A stretch of 64,000 nucleotides of DNA from Aplectana chamaeleonis (taxonomy: Eukaryota; Nematoda; Chromadorea; Rhabditida; Cosmocercidae): positions 85,374 to 149,373 of the forward strand of contig JAPDOI010001721.1 in the NCBI GenBank assembly GCA_029168955.1, written 5' to 3'. How positions within the stretch are numbered: position 1 is the first letter of the stretch; every line of letters begins with the position of its first letter. The position numbers and the translations under genes were made by a program. Of this stretch, positions 31,137-41,599 are shown piece after piece. The notes below the pieces were generated by a model, which was given only the letters and a program-made list of their open reading frames with translations, searched no databases and was not told the origin of the DNA.

Positions 31137-31315
31137 AAGAACGCACGGACAGCACCCGCCTGGCCTCATTTCTGCAATTGGAATGGTGTGCTCCGAAGCC
31201 ACCACTCGCTGTTCGCTCCGCGCATTGAACGCAGAGCCTTTATTTAGGCTGCATCCAGACTTGGAGGCACACAATATCAATACGTATTGCTTGCACACCT
31301 GCTAACGCCTGCCAT
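31137..31315. repeat. ~180-bp unclassified repeat, copy 1
   Basis: Almost identical to 60889-61071. It starts GAACGCACGG, contains TCATTTCTGCAATTGGAATG and GGTGTGCTCCGAAGCCACCA, and ends TTGCTTGCACACCTGCT. No inverted ends or coding are seen. It follows directly on the 3' end of LINE copy g. The second copy ends where a CR1 LINE's 3' end starts. Confidence 0.7.
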
Positions 31316-31594
31316 TGAGAAGTACTGGATTGATTCGATCTCGTCATCTTTTTGTGTAAGTAAACAGACGATGAGTTATTTTCAGAGCATTGTCCAGTTC
31401 ATTTTACAGTAATTGATTTTGCGCTCGGGAGCAGTTGCCAGCAATACAAATCGATTTTGTGTGCCGCCACCTATGTTTGCAGCCTTACCTACATGCGTAC
31501 CTACTATGATCCTTCGCAGCACATTCATGCATCCCACCTCAAGAGGGTTCTGCGAGGGGAATGAACCTGTGCAGGAGCAGTTCTTATGCCTGCC

Positions 31595-31685
31595 ACCTTG
31601 ACAACAATGGATTTGTGGACGAATCCGGTTTCAGTCGCCCGTTTCTTGAACCTATGACAAAACCCTCTATGTGGCTGCAAAGAAG
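31595..31685 (+). mobile_element. Short 3'-end fragment of PHD-family LINE (copy i)
   Basis: The last ~85 bp of the family only: TLTTMDLWTNPVSVARFLNL then stop, followed by CTATGTGGCTGCAAAGAAGAAG. It is an extreme 5' truncation, as in target-primed reverse transcription that stopped early. Confidence 0.75.
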
Positions 31686-31689
31686 AAGA

Positions 31690-32093
31690 TTGAGTGTGGC
31701 ATTGAAAAACCAAACCACGCGATTTTCTGAAATCAACGAATGCTTGCTGTTTAGGTTTACAAGTCTCAGGTCCTTGCAAAATAAGTTTGTCTCTCACCAC
31801 AAATATTCAGAAATTTTGATTCTCAAACATTACTAAATTATCTAACGCGTTCGCTTCCGATTGACTGTCAATCAATGAAAGTGGAAATAACATCACGCAG
31901 TGTGTTTGTGCGAATGTCGTGTAAGCTGAGTAAGATGTGCGTGATTTGGTTTTTCAATGTCACACTCAATTTTTGTTGTTTAGTAAACAAGTCCACAGCC
32001 AAATCAATGACGAATCATTTCACTGGGTTTTTAGCACTATTTTTGTACTGTACTTTTTTGACTTTCCCCCAGCTTTTTATTCCTTAAATTAAG
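31690..32093. other. End of Sar1 intron, no feature
   Basis: AT-rich, with no coding or repeat recognised. A polypyrimidine stretch (TTTTTTGACTTTCCCCC) near 32060 precedes the weak acceptor AAATTAAG at 32086-32093. Confidence 0.4.
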
Positions 32094-32209
32094 GCGAAGT
32101 ATCGCGTTCTGATCTGTCATCACGGCCGTTGGAGGTTTTCATGTGTTCGGTGCTGCGACGACAAGGTTATGGCGAGGGTTTCCGTTGGCTCTCGCAGTAT
32201 CTTGATTGA
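32094..32209 (+). CDS. sar-1: Sar1 GTPase, last exon with stop
   Basis: The exon completes the split Gly codon and reads [20 protein letters not shown] then [17 protein letters not shown] and TGA at 32207-32209. CSV is near the G5 base-contact motif. The acceptor AAATTAAG is unusual, but the protein alignment with SAR-1 family C-termini leaves little choice. The five exons give 179 residues of a protein normally about 193-198 long. The gene spans over 22 kb because of repeat-filled introns. Confidence 0.94.
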
Positions 32210-33320
32210 ATGGGGTCATTGCTGTTTGTACCAACATATATCGTTTTGTGTTCATTGAGTTCGACTTGATATTTCATGTTCTCCCTCTGTATGAATGTGG
32301 TTTGTGCATCATGCTCAGAATCGCGGCTTTTCTCTTGCTGTTCTTCGCCCTTCTCGCAATCCTACAGCCTCTGTGATAGCCGCGTGTGTATAATTATTTG
32401 ACTCTTACCACCTCTTCTCCGGCTTCCAAATCATTTCATTAATAGTTTAGTTTCGCTTAGGACCATTCAATAGTTTCCCACCAGTGCCCTCACTTCACCG
32501 AAGATTTGATTTCATTCTTACATAGTTGGCTGGATATTGACACTCACGTCGTACCGTATCAGCCAAGTGTACCTAATTTGCTCTCTGCCCTAAATAGATT
32601 CTACAATCTTTTCTTGATTTTAAGAGTATTTAAAACAACACGCAGTTATAAAAAATTTAATATAGTCGTGTTTTACCTTATAACGACGCCGTTCAATATT
32701 GGTAGTAATTCCATCGAAAACGCTGGCCCTACCCTAACATCGGGTAAGAAATCCGAAGAATGAGTAGCGTTATAAAGCTTCGAGGGGGTCGATGCCTTTT
32801 GCAACTGTTCGTTTAAGGTGGGTCTCTGAAAAACGGAGGGCAGCGTGATTATAGAGGTCCTTCTCAAAAGTGTCTTTCATATACTTTTTCGGGCTTTTCA
32901 ATATTCGATACTCCTATCATAACGCTACCTTTAGTCCTGTATAGAGAAAAGCCTTTTCACCTCGTGAGTACCACATGTGACAGCTAATCTAGTTACGTCT
33001 CACACAATCGCCGCATTCAATGCGTGTCTAATATGCATTCAACTCAAAGACAAAGCGGTTTCGAGCACGGTGAGGGGACGTGCTGCTAGGAGAGCACGCA
33101 CTCCTATCGTGTGTCAAATTACAACATGTGCCCCATCGAATAAGACGTAAATGCGTGCATGATACACATTCAACCCGATGACAAAACGATTTTCCAAAGA
33201 AGAAAAGCATACGACGCACTCTTGAGGAGGGAGTGCGATGCCGATAGCGTCGCCGGTTTAACTACCCATGTTTGGGGTACTTGGCACACCCAGCCGCTGG
33301 AGACCTCGTCCAACCGCTGG
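32210..33320 (+). other. Sar1 3' region and intergenic DNA
   Basis: The 3' untranslated region presumably starts at 32210. No clear AATAAA polyadenylation signal was found in the next few hundred bases. No gene is recognised to 33320. Open frames such as 32506-32763 have no recognisable features. Confidence 0.4.
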
Positions 33321-33331
33321 CAGCTCCAAAT

Positions 33332-33410
33332 CAGGGATGTGCGGAAAAAACTTTTGTGGAAACAGAAAACAGAAAATCCAGTCTGACAGAAAACAGAGAA
33401 AAATCTCCAA
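33332..33410. mobile_element. hAT-like end (left member of a possible pair)
   Basis: CAGGGATGTGCGGAAAAAAC starts at 33332, preceded by CTCCAAAT. The inverse of an end reading CAGGAATGTGCGG lies at 54387-54399, followed by CTCCAGAT. Near-end text is full of GAAAACAGAAAA. These may be the two ends of one very large, much-interrupted hAT element or ends of two copies. Confidence 0.4.
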
Positions 33411-33879
33411 AAATGGGCAGAAAAATTTAAAAAATCAATAAAAAGTGTTCAGGTAAGTTTTTCCACAGCATTAAATTTTCATACATTTGCAGGTTATGTT
33501 TTTAGCACAATTTTTAAAACCCAACAATTGACCAGAGTGAGAAGTACAGACACTCGAAAAAAAACCAGATTATCAGCGCGGAGACAACAATTCTCTAACC
33601 TTTCTTTTCGCAGACAGTAGCAGCCAGATTGCTCAGAAGCTCAATATGTATGTGTAAGAATTACGTAGATACAGTGACAGCGAGTTTACCCTTCCCTAGT
33701 TTACATATTTTTACACTAAATTTGGGATAACTGCTGATTTGAGCAGCGTACTACTCAGTGCCCGAAAGTCACGCGCGTAATCAGGCGACTGTGCCGTTCG
33801 AGTATAAATGACCTGACGCGCCGCTCGCTCCACCGTGGTGGGGTGGCTAGTATACATGGGCATTCGACCCGAGTTTTCG

Positions 33880-34230
33880 AATGAATGAATAATTCGAATA
33901 CGACCATTTCAAAAATTCCGAATAAATGAATACATTCGAATAATGCCTTTTAAAAAATCCCGAATAAATGAATACATTCGAATAATGTCTTTTTAAAAAT
34001 CCCGAATAACTGAATATATCGAATCAAGGTTTTCAAAATCTCCTGAATAAATGAATATATTCGAAGGCGCTAAAATTCGAATAAATGAATATATTCGAAT
34101 AAGGCGTTTTCAAAATTCCCGAATAGATGAATACATTCGAATAATACCTTTAAAAAAATCCCGAATAAATGAATACATTCGAAAAGTCGACCAACTATTC
34201 GAATATTCGAATAATATTCGACATTTCGAA
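33880..34230. repeat. TTCGAATA-type AT-rich tandem array (left)
   Basis: About eight units of ~55 bp, each with CCCGAATAAATGAATACATT followed by CGAATAATG-like text. Later units are diverged. It encodes a lowest-complexity frame (34051-34359) which I do not treat as a gene. Confidence 0.75.
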
Positions 34231-34249
34231 ATTAAGGTCAATATCACCC

Positions 34250-35540
34250 CGGAACTTCGGCTTCCGAAGAAACTAGGGGACTTTTTATCGTTAACTACCT
34301 TCAAGACGGGGAACACTAACAAGGAAACTACTAATAGCCAAAGTGGCAGTCCCACATAAACTGTACTTTTCTAGAACCACTTTGAACGTAGGGCCCGAAT
34401 ATGCCCTTCACAGCTGCATAGTCACTCTGAAAAAAAATCGTAATAGGCATTCTCCCGTTTCGCATCGCGTTCCCTATTGTATCATCCAAAAACGTATACT
34501 GATCTTTCGAGAAGCTGAAAACGGCTCAGACACTCTGGCGTTTCCAACGCGCACTGAACCGTCCCATTTCGACCTGTGCGGTGCAAACGGCAGAGTTCCC
34601 GCTTGGCCATTCCTGTCTGCGTTCAGCGCCTGCCAAACCTCGGATTCCGCCGTTTGGCTGGCGATGACGTCACTGCTGCAGTGAGGCTCGGTGTTGCGTT
34701 CGTAGACGATTTGACAGCGCATGAACTCGTTTGATCTGCCGAATCACGTTATTGATGACTCCACACCGAACAGGCCCATATCAGCAGCAGAGGACGTAAA
34801 TAAGGGCCTCATCCTAGAGAGAGCGCAGTCGGCCTTCGGGGCCGCTCCTGGAAAGTGGCTACGAGTCACCTTCGGACGATTTTTGACGCTGAGGGGTCTC
34901 CCCCACGGTCCTCAGCGAGGGAAGCTCCCTCGCGGTCGACCGTGGCGTGGATGATGTCCCTGTCGCGGACCGCGGTGGGGGTGACTCCCTCACGCGGGCC
35001 GCGACATGGACCGTGTCCTTGTTGGGGGAAACTAGCTTCTATTGGAATTGCCGTTGTGAATCCAATCTAGCATGGTCGAAACCTGCAAACGACAGTGAAT
35101 CGCCGGATATCGCGGGCGGAACCGAACATGATCGAAACCTGCCAACGGCAGTGAATCGCTGGATATCGCGGGGCAAACGGCGGATATGGGGCACCCGCTT
35201 TGCCCATTTTTTCGTTTCTAACGGCAGCGGTTCAGATTATGACCCGCGTTTGCTGCGCGTTACAAACCCCACAGTGTCTGACGGCCAATCGTGTTCAGCG
35301 CACAAAACAACCCCCTGGACAAAGCTTGCGCAGAAGTCTTTTCCAGAGCTTCCACGAAGTGATAGCATTTCCCACATGTACCAATTTTCGGTTGAGCATT
35401 AACCTAAATCAAGTAGGGCTTCAGAAAGCGTTGAAGAAAAATATTCCAGATTTGACCTTAAATTCCCCTAGAGGTGGTGGTGGGGGGGGGGTCGTTTGGG
35501 GTGCTGATCACGAAGCTGAGGTTTCTTTGTCGATTGTCGA
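34250..35540. other. Interior of the composite element, no gene
   Basis: No motif-bearing frame. A GC-rich part at 34880-35020 repeats words like GACCGCGGTGG and CTCCCTCACGCGG. The phrases near 35085-35110 and 35130-35170 (CCTGCAAACGACAGTGAATCG and CCTGCCAACGGCAGTGAATCG) are a ~60-bp direct repeat. Confidence 0.45.
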
Positions 35541-35543
35541 CTA

Positions 35544-35820
35544 CTGTGCTTATCTGGGTCAAATTCCGGTCCGCAATTGCGTCTCGACAAGCTTTGCAGC
35601 CGCGCGCTTTCGAGTCGGAAGAGTTTCGCGCAGCAGCCGCAGATCTGTTGACTCTAGGTGGGTTTTTGGAACTGGAAACTGAACGAAATCGAAGAAAACT
35701 GTATAAAAAAGCCATATCGAGTCGGCTTTGGCGCTGGAAGGTCGATCGACTCGAGCGCGTGCGGCAGCAAAGCGTGTTGAGACGCAATCGCGGACCGGAA
35801 TTTGGCCCAGATAAGCACAG
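35544..35820. mobile_element. TA-flanked palindromic MITE, family D, copy D1 (277 bp)
   Basis: CTGTGCTTATCTGGG on the left, CCCAGATAAGCACAG on the right, with TA on each side (35542-35543 and 35821-35822). Arms include CAAATTCCGGTCCGC and are about 60-90 bp. Other copies are 48674-48972 and the split copy 56425-57430. Frames crossing it (35474-35878 and others) are shadows. Confidence 0.82.
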
Positions 35821-36639
35821 TAAATTCGTTCAAAGCTTCCCATCGGGAGGGAAATTTGATGGAAAATGCGACTTTTGACGTTTTCCGGAGCGCTTCGATG
35901 TTGCTCAAATCGTTTCTTTGAGGGTTATTTGTAGTGATCAACGCGTATCTGATGCAGTATATCGATTTTTTGACAGTTTGCGGTAGATTACGGTGGGTAT
36001 GCGGTAGATTGGTTGAAGCCTCGGATTTGACTCAAAATTGCTATGCGGAGGTGATTCGGGGTGCTGAATGCGAATTTCATGCCGATGGTGGTTGAGAGAT
36101 CGCCGCGACGAATACGACGAATACACGTGGCACGCACGCAAGCGAGGAAGTAATGATAGTCATGAACATCGATTAAGTGATATCACGTTAGATCGCTGCG
36201 TCGCGGCTATCTCTCGCCCAGTGATCGACGATACACATATTGCCCTAAAGCAAAATTATCTGAAAAGGTGATGAGCATCAAGATAGCAGAATATTCTGAA
36301 AAGAAGAGGAGAAAAGGCGCGGCGAGAGAAATTTCTGCCTAATATGAGTTTGAGTTGCATACCTTGTCTTCGCTTCTCATGTTTAGTTCTTATATTTGCG
36401 TTTCGTATATGTGTATACAGAATCAATTTCGAAATTCAAAGAAAGGAAACCAGTGACGGAGGGGTTGAAAATCGGAGGAGATTGGCTTAACTAGCTCCCA
36501 CAATGGGGAACAGGGGGCAGCCACACTTTCGTGGATACCCTCTATCCACCATCACGGCGGCGACGGCCTAAAAGAATGGGAGCAGGAAAACACACTATTG
36601 ATTTCGCGGAGGCGGCCCAGCGCCAACGGGCGACGGCTA

Positions 36640-37058
36640 CTTAGAAAAATGAAAACAAGTTACTTGTCACATAAAAGCCCGTTAACAAGTTACTTGTAAC
36701 ATAAAAACCTGAAAACAAGTTACTTGTAACATATCTAAGCCGATGTAAGTTACTGTCGACTTTTATTGTGCCATTTAAGTTACATGTAACATATTGGACG
36801 CGAATTGCTAGCGGTTTCCTGTCGATATGCTGCATGTAACTTAAATGGCTTGAGATAATTCGCAGGTAACTTACATCAGCTTAGATATGTTACAAGTAAC
36901 TTGTTTTCGATATGTAACATAAGTGTAACTTACATGTAATATAAATTTAAGTTGCATGTAACATAAATGTATGTTAATTGTAATATAAATGTAAGTTACT
37001 TGAGACATTCAAGTAAGTTACAGTTATATTACAAGTAACTTGTTTTGATTTTTCTGAG
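36640..37058. mobile_element. GTTACNTGTAAC-rich foldback element, copy 1
   Basis: Starts CTTAGAAAAATGAAAACAAG and ends with the inverse, CTTGTTTTGATTTTTCTGAG. The interior is arms made of GTTACNTGTAAC units, e.g. AAGTTACTTGTAACATA, plus a central CGGTTTCCTGTCGATATG. A 2-bp TA direct repeat flanks it. It contains the intact TTAA site at 36841-36844 that corresponds to the insertion site of family B in copy 2. Confidence 0.75.
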
Positions 37059-37289
37059 TAGCAGTCCGGCCTGTTGCTGCAACTTCGGATAGCTCCGCCC
37101 CTAATCGATATGCGTTGGTGCTTGTGTACAGCGCGCAACGGGAGACCTGCACACACGAACGAACAGAGGAAATGTCACTCTCAAAAATGGATAGCTTAAT
37201 CTGCGAAAAGATTCTTTGAAGGGTTTCTATTTCAAAGGTAGAGGAACTAGGTTTTGTCTAATACGAAGGTGAGGCACTTTTTTTCCGAA

Positions 37290-37715
37290 TATTCGAATAA
37301 ATCCAAAATTTAAATTTTTTAATAAATCGAATATTCGAATGAATCTAAAAAATCAATTCTCGAATAAATCGGATATTCGAATAAATCCAAAACTGAAATT
37401 CTCGAATAAATCGAATATTCGAATAAATCCAAAATTGAAATTCCTGGATAAATCGAATATTCGAATAAATCCAAAATTTAAATTTTCGAATAAATCGAAT
37501 ATTTGAATAAATCCAAAATTCAATTTCGAATAAATCGAATATTCGAATAAATCCAAAATTTCAATCCTCGAATAAATCGAATATTCGAATAAATCCAAAT
37601 TTTAAATTCCCGAATAAATCGAATATTCGAATAAACCTCTAAAATTGAAATTCGAATGAATCGAATATTCGAATACTCGAATATTCGAATTATTCGAATA
37701 TTATTCGAATAATTA
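37290..37715. repeat. TTCGAATA-type AT-rich tandem array (right)
   Basis: About ten units of ~42 bp of the form ATTCGAATAAATCCAAAATT followed by CTCGAATAAATCGAAT. Frames 37353-37598 and 37520-37765 on the minus strand are translations of the array, not genes. Confidence 0.75.
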
Positions 37716-38004
37716 TTCGATTCGGTCCCAAGTCTAGTGGCTAGTACTTCTGGGAGTTTTATCATCTGCTTTATAGCCTCACCATCGATTTCTTCGCGCT
37801 TTACCTTTTTTTAAATTCTGTACCGTCCTGCGTTGCAATGAGTTAAAGGCAGTGTCCACGATAAAATCAGTCTCCGAGTTTTCAACGGAAAACGAGAGGT
37901 TCGAGTCTAACTTCACCAGTAATGTTGAAAAATCGGCTTGGGGCAAGCACAGAAGAGCCATATATGGCTCTAAACTTGAGTGTTCCGCTCAAGCAACGCC
38001 CACT

Positions 38005-39225
38005 CTCAGAAAAATGAAAACAAGTTACTTGTAACATAAAAGGCCGAAAACAAGTTACTTGTAACATATCTGAGCCGATGTAAGTTACTTATGACGTATT
38101 CAGGTTATTTGGGTTACATGTAACATATCGGTGGGATACTGAGTGCGCTGCGCCTCCGATATGTTACATGTAACTTAAAGGCAGTGTTCACGATGATTTT
38201 CGTTCCCGAGTTTTCCACTCAGAACAATGTGTTAGCCACCAAGTGTTACTAAGATTACGAAGAAATAGCGAGAAACGCACTAAAACGGCTTATTTCAGTG
38301 ACATTATTCTCTGGCTTGGACTAGTTGTCCGATTGGATGAACATGTTCACGGTGGTTGTCACCGGCGAAACATGGGGCTATTCGAAAATGGAAGAATATT
38401 TTAGGCAAAACAGTATTAGTTACGATCCGAAAGAAAGAACGGAGCAACAGAGAGTAGAGAATTGCAAAAGACGGGTCCACAAAAGATTTCGTTGTCACAA
38501 CGAACAGTTCCTGTGAGAGTAAAGAGGCGGAGTGAGAGTAAAGGTTTTCGTGCCCCTCTGGTGCGTTTTTCTCGATTTTTCCATCATTTCAGTTCTACCC
38601 GGGAGCCACACAATCGATTCAGCAATTAATCATAAAATCGAAGATTATCGTGAACACTGCCTTTAAATGACTTGAGATAAGTCGCAAGTAACCTAAATCA
38701 GCTTAGATATATTATAAGTAACTTGTTTTCGATTTCTGAGAGGATACTGTGTGCAGTGCGCCTCCGGTATTTTACATGTAACTTAAATGGCACTATATAA
38801 GTAGCAAGTAACTTAAATCAACCAAGAAGATATTTCCAAGACTGGTGTACGACGCACTCGCGGAGTCAGCCTTACAACTGTCATTGCTGTTGGTCCAATT
38901 GCCCAAGTTTGAGGTACTTGACTTGGCATACCAGCAGGGAAGGCCCTGCACAGCTTTCTTTTGGCGTAGTGTGTGGCCTGGAACACGCCCTCTGCGTCGC
39001 GTGTCGTCTGCGTCTCGTGGTGGCCACCCATAGTGAAAATTCAAATGTAAGTTACATGTAACATAAGTGTAACTTACATGTAATATAAATGTAAGTTAAA
39101 TGTAATATAAATGTATGTTACATGTAATATAAATGAGTAAATATATGTAATATAAATGTAAGTTACTTGAGACATTCAAGTAAGTTACATTTATATTACA
39201 AGTAACTTGTTTTGATTTTTCTGAG
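38005..39225. mobile_element. GTTACNTGTAAC-rich foldback element, copy 2
   Basis: Ends CTCAGAAAAATGAAAACAAG and CTTGTTTTGATTTTTCTGAG. Arms as in copy 1. CT flanks both ends (weak 2-bp direct repeat). The family B element at 38179-38662 interrupts it at the site equivalent to 36841-36844 of copy 1. An extra ~300 bp at about 38740-39040 (with the frame 38845-39033) is not present in copy 1. Confidence 0.75.
38179..38662. mobile_element. TTAA-flanked MITE, family B, copy B5 (484 bp)
   Basis: AGGCAGTGTTCACGATGATT to CGTGAACACTGCCT with TTAA at 38175-38178 and 38663-38666. Flanking text ATGTAAC-TTAA ... TTAA-ATGACTTGAG matches ATGTAAC-TTAA-ATGGCTTGAG in the uninterrupted copy at 36834-36854. This proves the TTAA duplication. 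The interior resembles copy B6 at 41994-42474. Confidence 0.92.
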
Positions 39226-39636
39226 CTCTTTTGAACCGCCTCTGATCCGTGAATAACTGGAAAACCCATTTTATGGAAACTGCAGACATTCAGGGGGCTA
39301 CAGTCCACTCCAGTTAACTAAACTCACCCCATTTTATGATCGATTACCTTCTCAAACTGAAATTTTGAGTTGGAAAACTTTATCGATAGCCGTTGAGGGA
39401 GTGGGCGTTGCGTGAGCGGAACACTCAAATTAGGGCCGTATAGGGCTCGCTCCTGCTCTTTTTAGCCGTTTTTTCAACGTTTCTGGTTAAATAGGGCTCG
39501 TTTCTATGTCGGTGTGTTCCTATTAACATACGATCCCTAAATCGATGTCATTGTTCAGTAACCGATAAACTAATTAATTAATTAACCTCTTGATTTCCGG
39601 TGAAAACTCGGAGACTTATTTTATCGTGGACACTAT

Positions 39637-39945
39637 AGTTGTGCTTTTTGACTGAACTGACCGAATGAATGAATGAATGAATAAATTCGACCTCAAAATT
39701 TTCGGATAAACGAATGAATGAATATATTCGACTTCAAATTTTTCGAATAAACGAATGAATGAATATATTCGACTTCAAATTTTTCGAATAAACGAATGAA
39801 TGAATATGTTCGGCTTCAAAATTTTCGAATGAACGAATGAATGAATATATTCGATTCTCTATTTCGAACGAATGAATATCGAAAATCGAATAATTTCGAA
39901 TAAATGAATTGATTTAACTACGGGCCAACCGACCAGAGTTTTGCG
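39637..39945. mobile_element. TTCGAATGAATG-type array element inside B7
   Basis: Left boundary ATAGTTGTGC after GTGGACACT, then four to five ~60-bp units with ATTTTTCGAATAAACGAATG and AATATATTCGACTTC, ending AGAGTTTTGCGACACT. The inverted phrase GAGCACAACTATAG is the end of the similar array at 45110-45358. A clear duplication is not resolved. Confidence 0.6.
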
Positions 39946-39959
39946 ACACTACTGCTTTA

Positions 39960-41135
39960 AAGAGGCAGTTTTTAAGAATGGCGTTGAAAGCTTTCGAACT
40001 GCTCAATATTTTCAATATTCCGCTCAGGTAGGGTTCATGAGTGGTGGCACGCAAAATCGATATCTACACTAGCAGCTGTCTGATGCCACCCACAGCGGCT
40101 CTATTCATACATTGCCAGCGCGTGACGAGCGGGCGTTTCGTTAGGCCTCGTTCGGAGTTCATTCGCGTTGCGACGCGATGTTATAATCAGCCTACGTCTC
40201 GATCACGCTACGTCGCGTCGCGTCTTCGCTGGGGGTCCACAGTGAAGAGGCGCGATACATTTGAAACGGCGCGCTTTCTCCTAGAACGATAGCGGTCGTA
40301 TAGCGAGTTGGGAGTTCTTCGACCCGCCACGCGCCAGCGATTCCATAAGTGTTTCTTGTCTGAGTTGGTGATAGTGTTCGCGAAGTTTCTCGATTAGGCG
40401 TGATTCATAGCTTTCTTTCACTTTTCGTAAATTTGTTACTTCGACATTTTCTGCCCTAACGAGTATGAGCCGCAAAACTTGCTGTTAATGATATTTACTC
40501 CACCCCTTTGAGTAACACTCATTTTGCCACCTATTCGTTTTTATTTCGTTTCCAAAAATCGATAAAAAAGAACAAAATTCAAATTAGCCCTCGTCGACAG
40601 CCATAGAAGCACCTTGTCAAAGGTTAGGAAAAAATATGCAAATCTCGCGCTATTGAAAATTCTCGTGCTTATTTTGATCTAGCGCATATGTCGTGGGTTC
40701 AATTGCCCCATCAATTTTAGCGGCTTTAGCTTCGGCTACTTATGAATACTAGACGCTCAGTCGGTACCCTGGATCTTCATCAAATTTAAGTTTCAACTTT
40801 GGAAACCGCCAAGTTTTGCTGAAAACCAAGCGCTGGATAGAAGAGGATTTACACTTTCCACCAGTAATGCCCTTACCAGAAGGAAATCCCGGTCCGCTGT
40901 TGTGGACAAACGCTGTCGCAGCACGTAATGCGATGAAATCGGGCTAGGACGAAGGTTGATCGTGCAGGGACTACGTGGTCCCACCAGTATTGTCATCGTG
41001 TCGCGTGCTGCCATAGCGGGTTTCTGCGATTGCGGACCAGAGATTCGCTCGGATTAGAGCACTTTTTCAAGTACTCATCGAAAATAAATTTATTTGGAAA
41101 CACATATCATCTTTGGGAAGTTGAGGCATTTCCAT
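39960..41135. other. Intergenic DNA, no gene recognised
   Basis: Frames up to 83 codons (40041-40292) without motifs. Nothing else supportable. Confidence 0.4.
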
Positions 41136-41141
41136 GTTTAA

Positions 41142-41594
41142 AGGCAGTCTTCACGATAAAAGTCGTTTTTCTGTTTGTCCGCCTATCCTGAAAACGGTCC
41201 CATGCTGATTTTAATGATGTCCTTGGAATCGTACAAGACCCCCTGGAAACGGAGTTATGGCTGCTCAAAATTCAGCAAGGGAAGCGTTGTGGACGAGTTG
41301 TACGAGGGTTGTAACTCCCGTTTTTTGCAGCCGATGTGTGCGAGCTGACCTGAGTATAGAGAGAAATTGATAATGAAGGGAAGAATGGGGCTTTTGATCG
41401 GAGACCGTCGCTCATCTAACCACAAATTCAGGGAAACTGTCTTAGGACGTGGGCGGAGTGACCCAATGGGTTGACTGGCCCACGAGATTTTCACCCACTT
41501 ACCGGCCGTTTTCCCGTTCTTGTTCTTCTTAGAGGGACCCAAAGCATACGTTTAAGCCAAAAAACGTGCAATTTTTTCTTCGTGAACACTGCCT
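41142..41594. mobile_element. TTAA-flanked MITE, family B, copy B4 (453 bp)
   Basis: AGGCAGTCTTCACGATAAAA to CGTGAACACTGCCT, with TTAA at 41138-41141 and 41595-41598. It lies in the opposite orientation to B1: ATGGCTGCTCAAAATTCAGC and GAGTTGTACGAGGGTTGTAA match the complement of B1's interior. Confidence 0.85.
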
Positions 41595-41599
41595 TTAAT

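Larger units (their letters stand above)
33851..37736. mobile_element. hAT-like composite element, 3.9 kb, with 8-bp duplication GTGGCTAG
   Basis: GTGGCTAG occurs at 33843-33850 and 37737-37744. Ends read TATACATGGGCATTCGA on the left and, inverted, TAGACTTGGGACCGAAT on the right. Both ends carry arrays of a TTCGAATAAAT-type repeat (about 33880-34215 and 37290-37710). The interior has two MITEs (35544-35820 and 36640-37058) and no transposase. An 8-bp duplication fits the hAT superfamily. The repeat arrays make the end assignments slightly uncertain. Confidence 0.65.
37847..39956. mobile_element. TTAA-flanked family B element, copy B7, split by three insertions
   Basis: Left end AGGCAGTGTCCACGATAAAA at 37847 after TTAA; its inverse is at 39620-39635 (TTTTATCGTGGACACT) and then a remainder CTGCT plus TTAA at 39957-39960. 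The interior arms carry CTCCGAGTTTTCA and TGAAAACTCGGAG. Inside sit the foldback element 38005-39225 (itself carrying family B copy B5) and, at about 39637-39945, a TTCGAATGAATG-type element that splits the right end. Confidence 0.75.

Noticed and set aside
31180..31260. tRNA-like words in the 180-bp repeat (GTTCGCTC)
   Set aside because: I could not fold a cloverleaf with an anticodon arm and matching acceptor stem.
34721..35402. Overlapping frames around 34721-35402
   Set aside because: GC-rich repeated words and no recognisable domain; inside the composite element.
35474..35878. 134-codon frame and overlapping minus-strand frames
   Set aside because: They translate both arms of the palindromic MITE D1.
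37353..37765. IRIFEYSN / LFEYSIYS repeat proteins
   Set aside because: Translation of the TTCGAATAAAT array.
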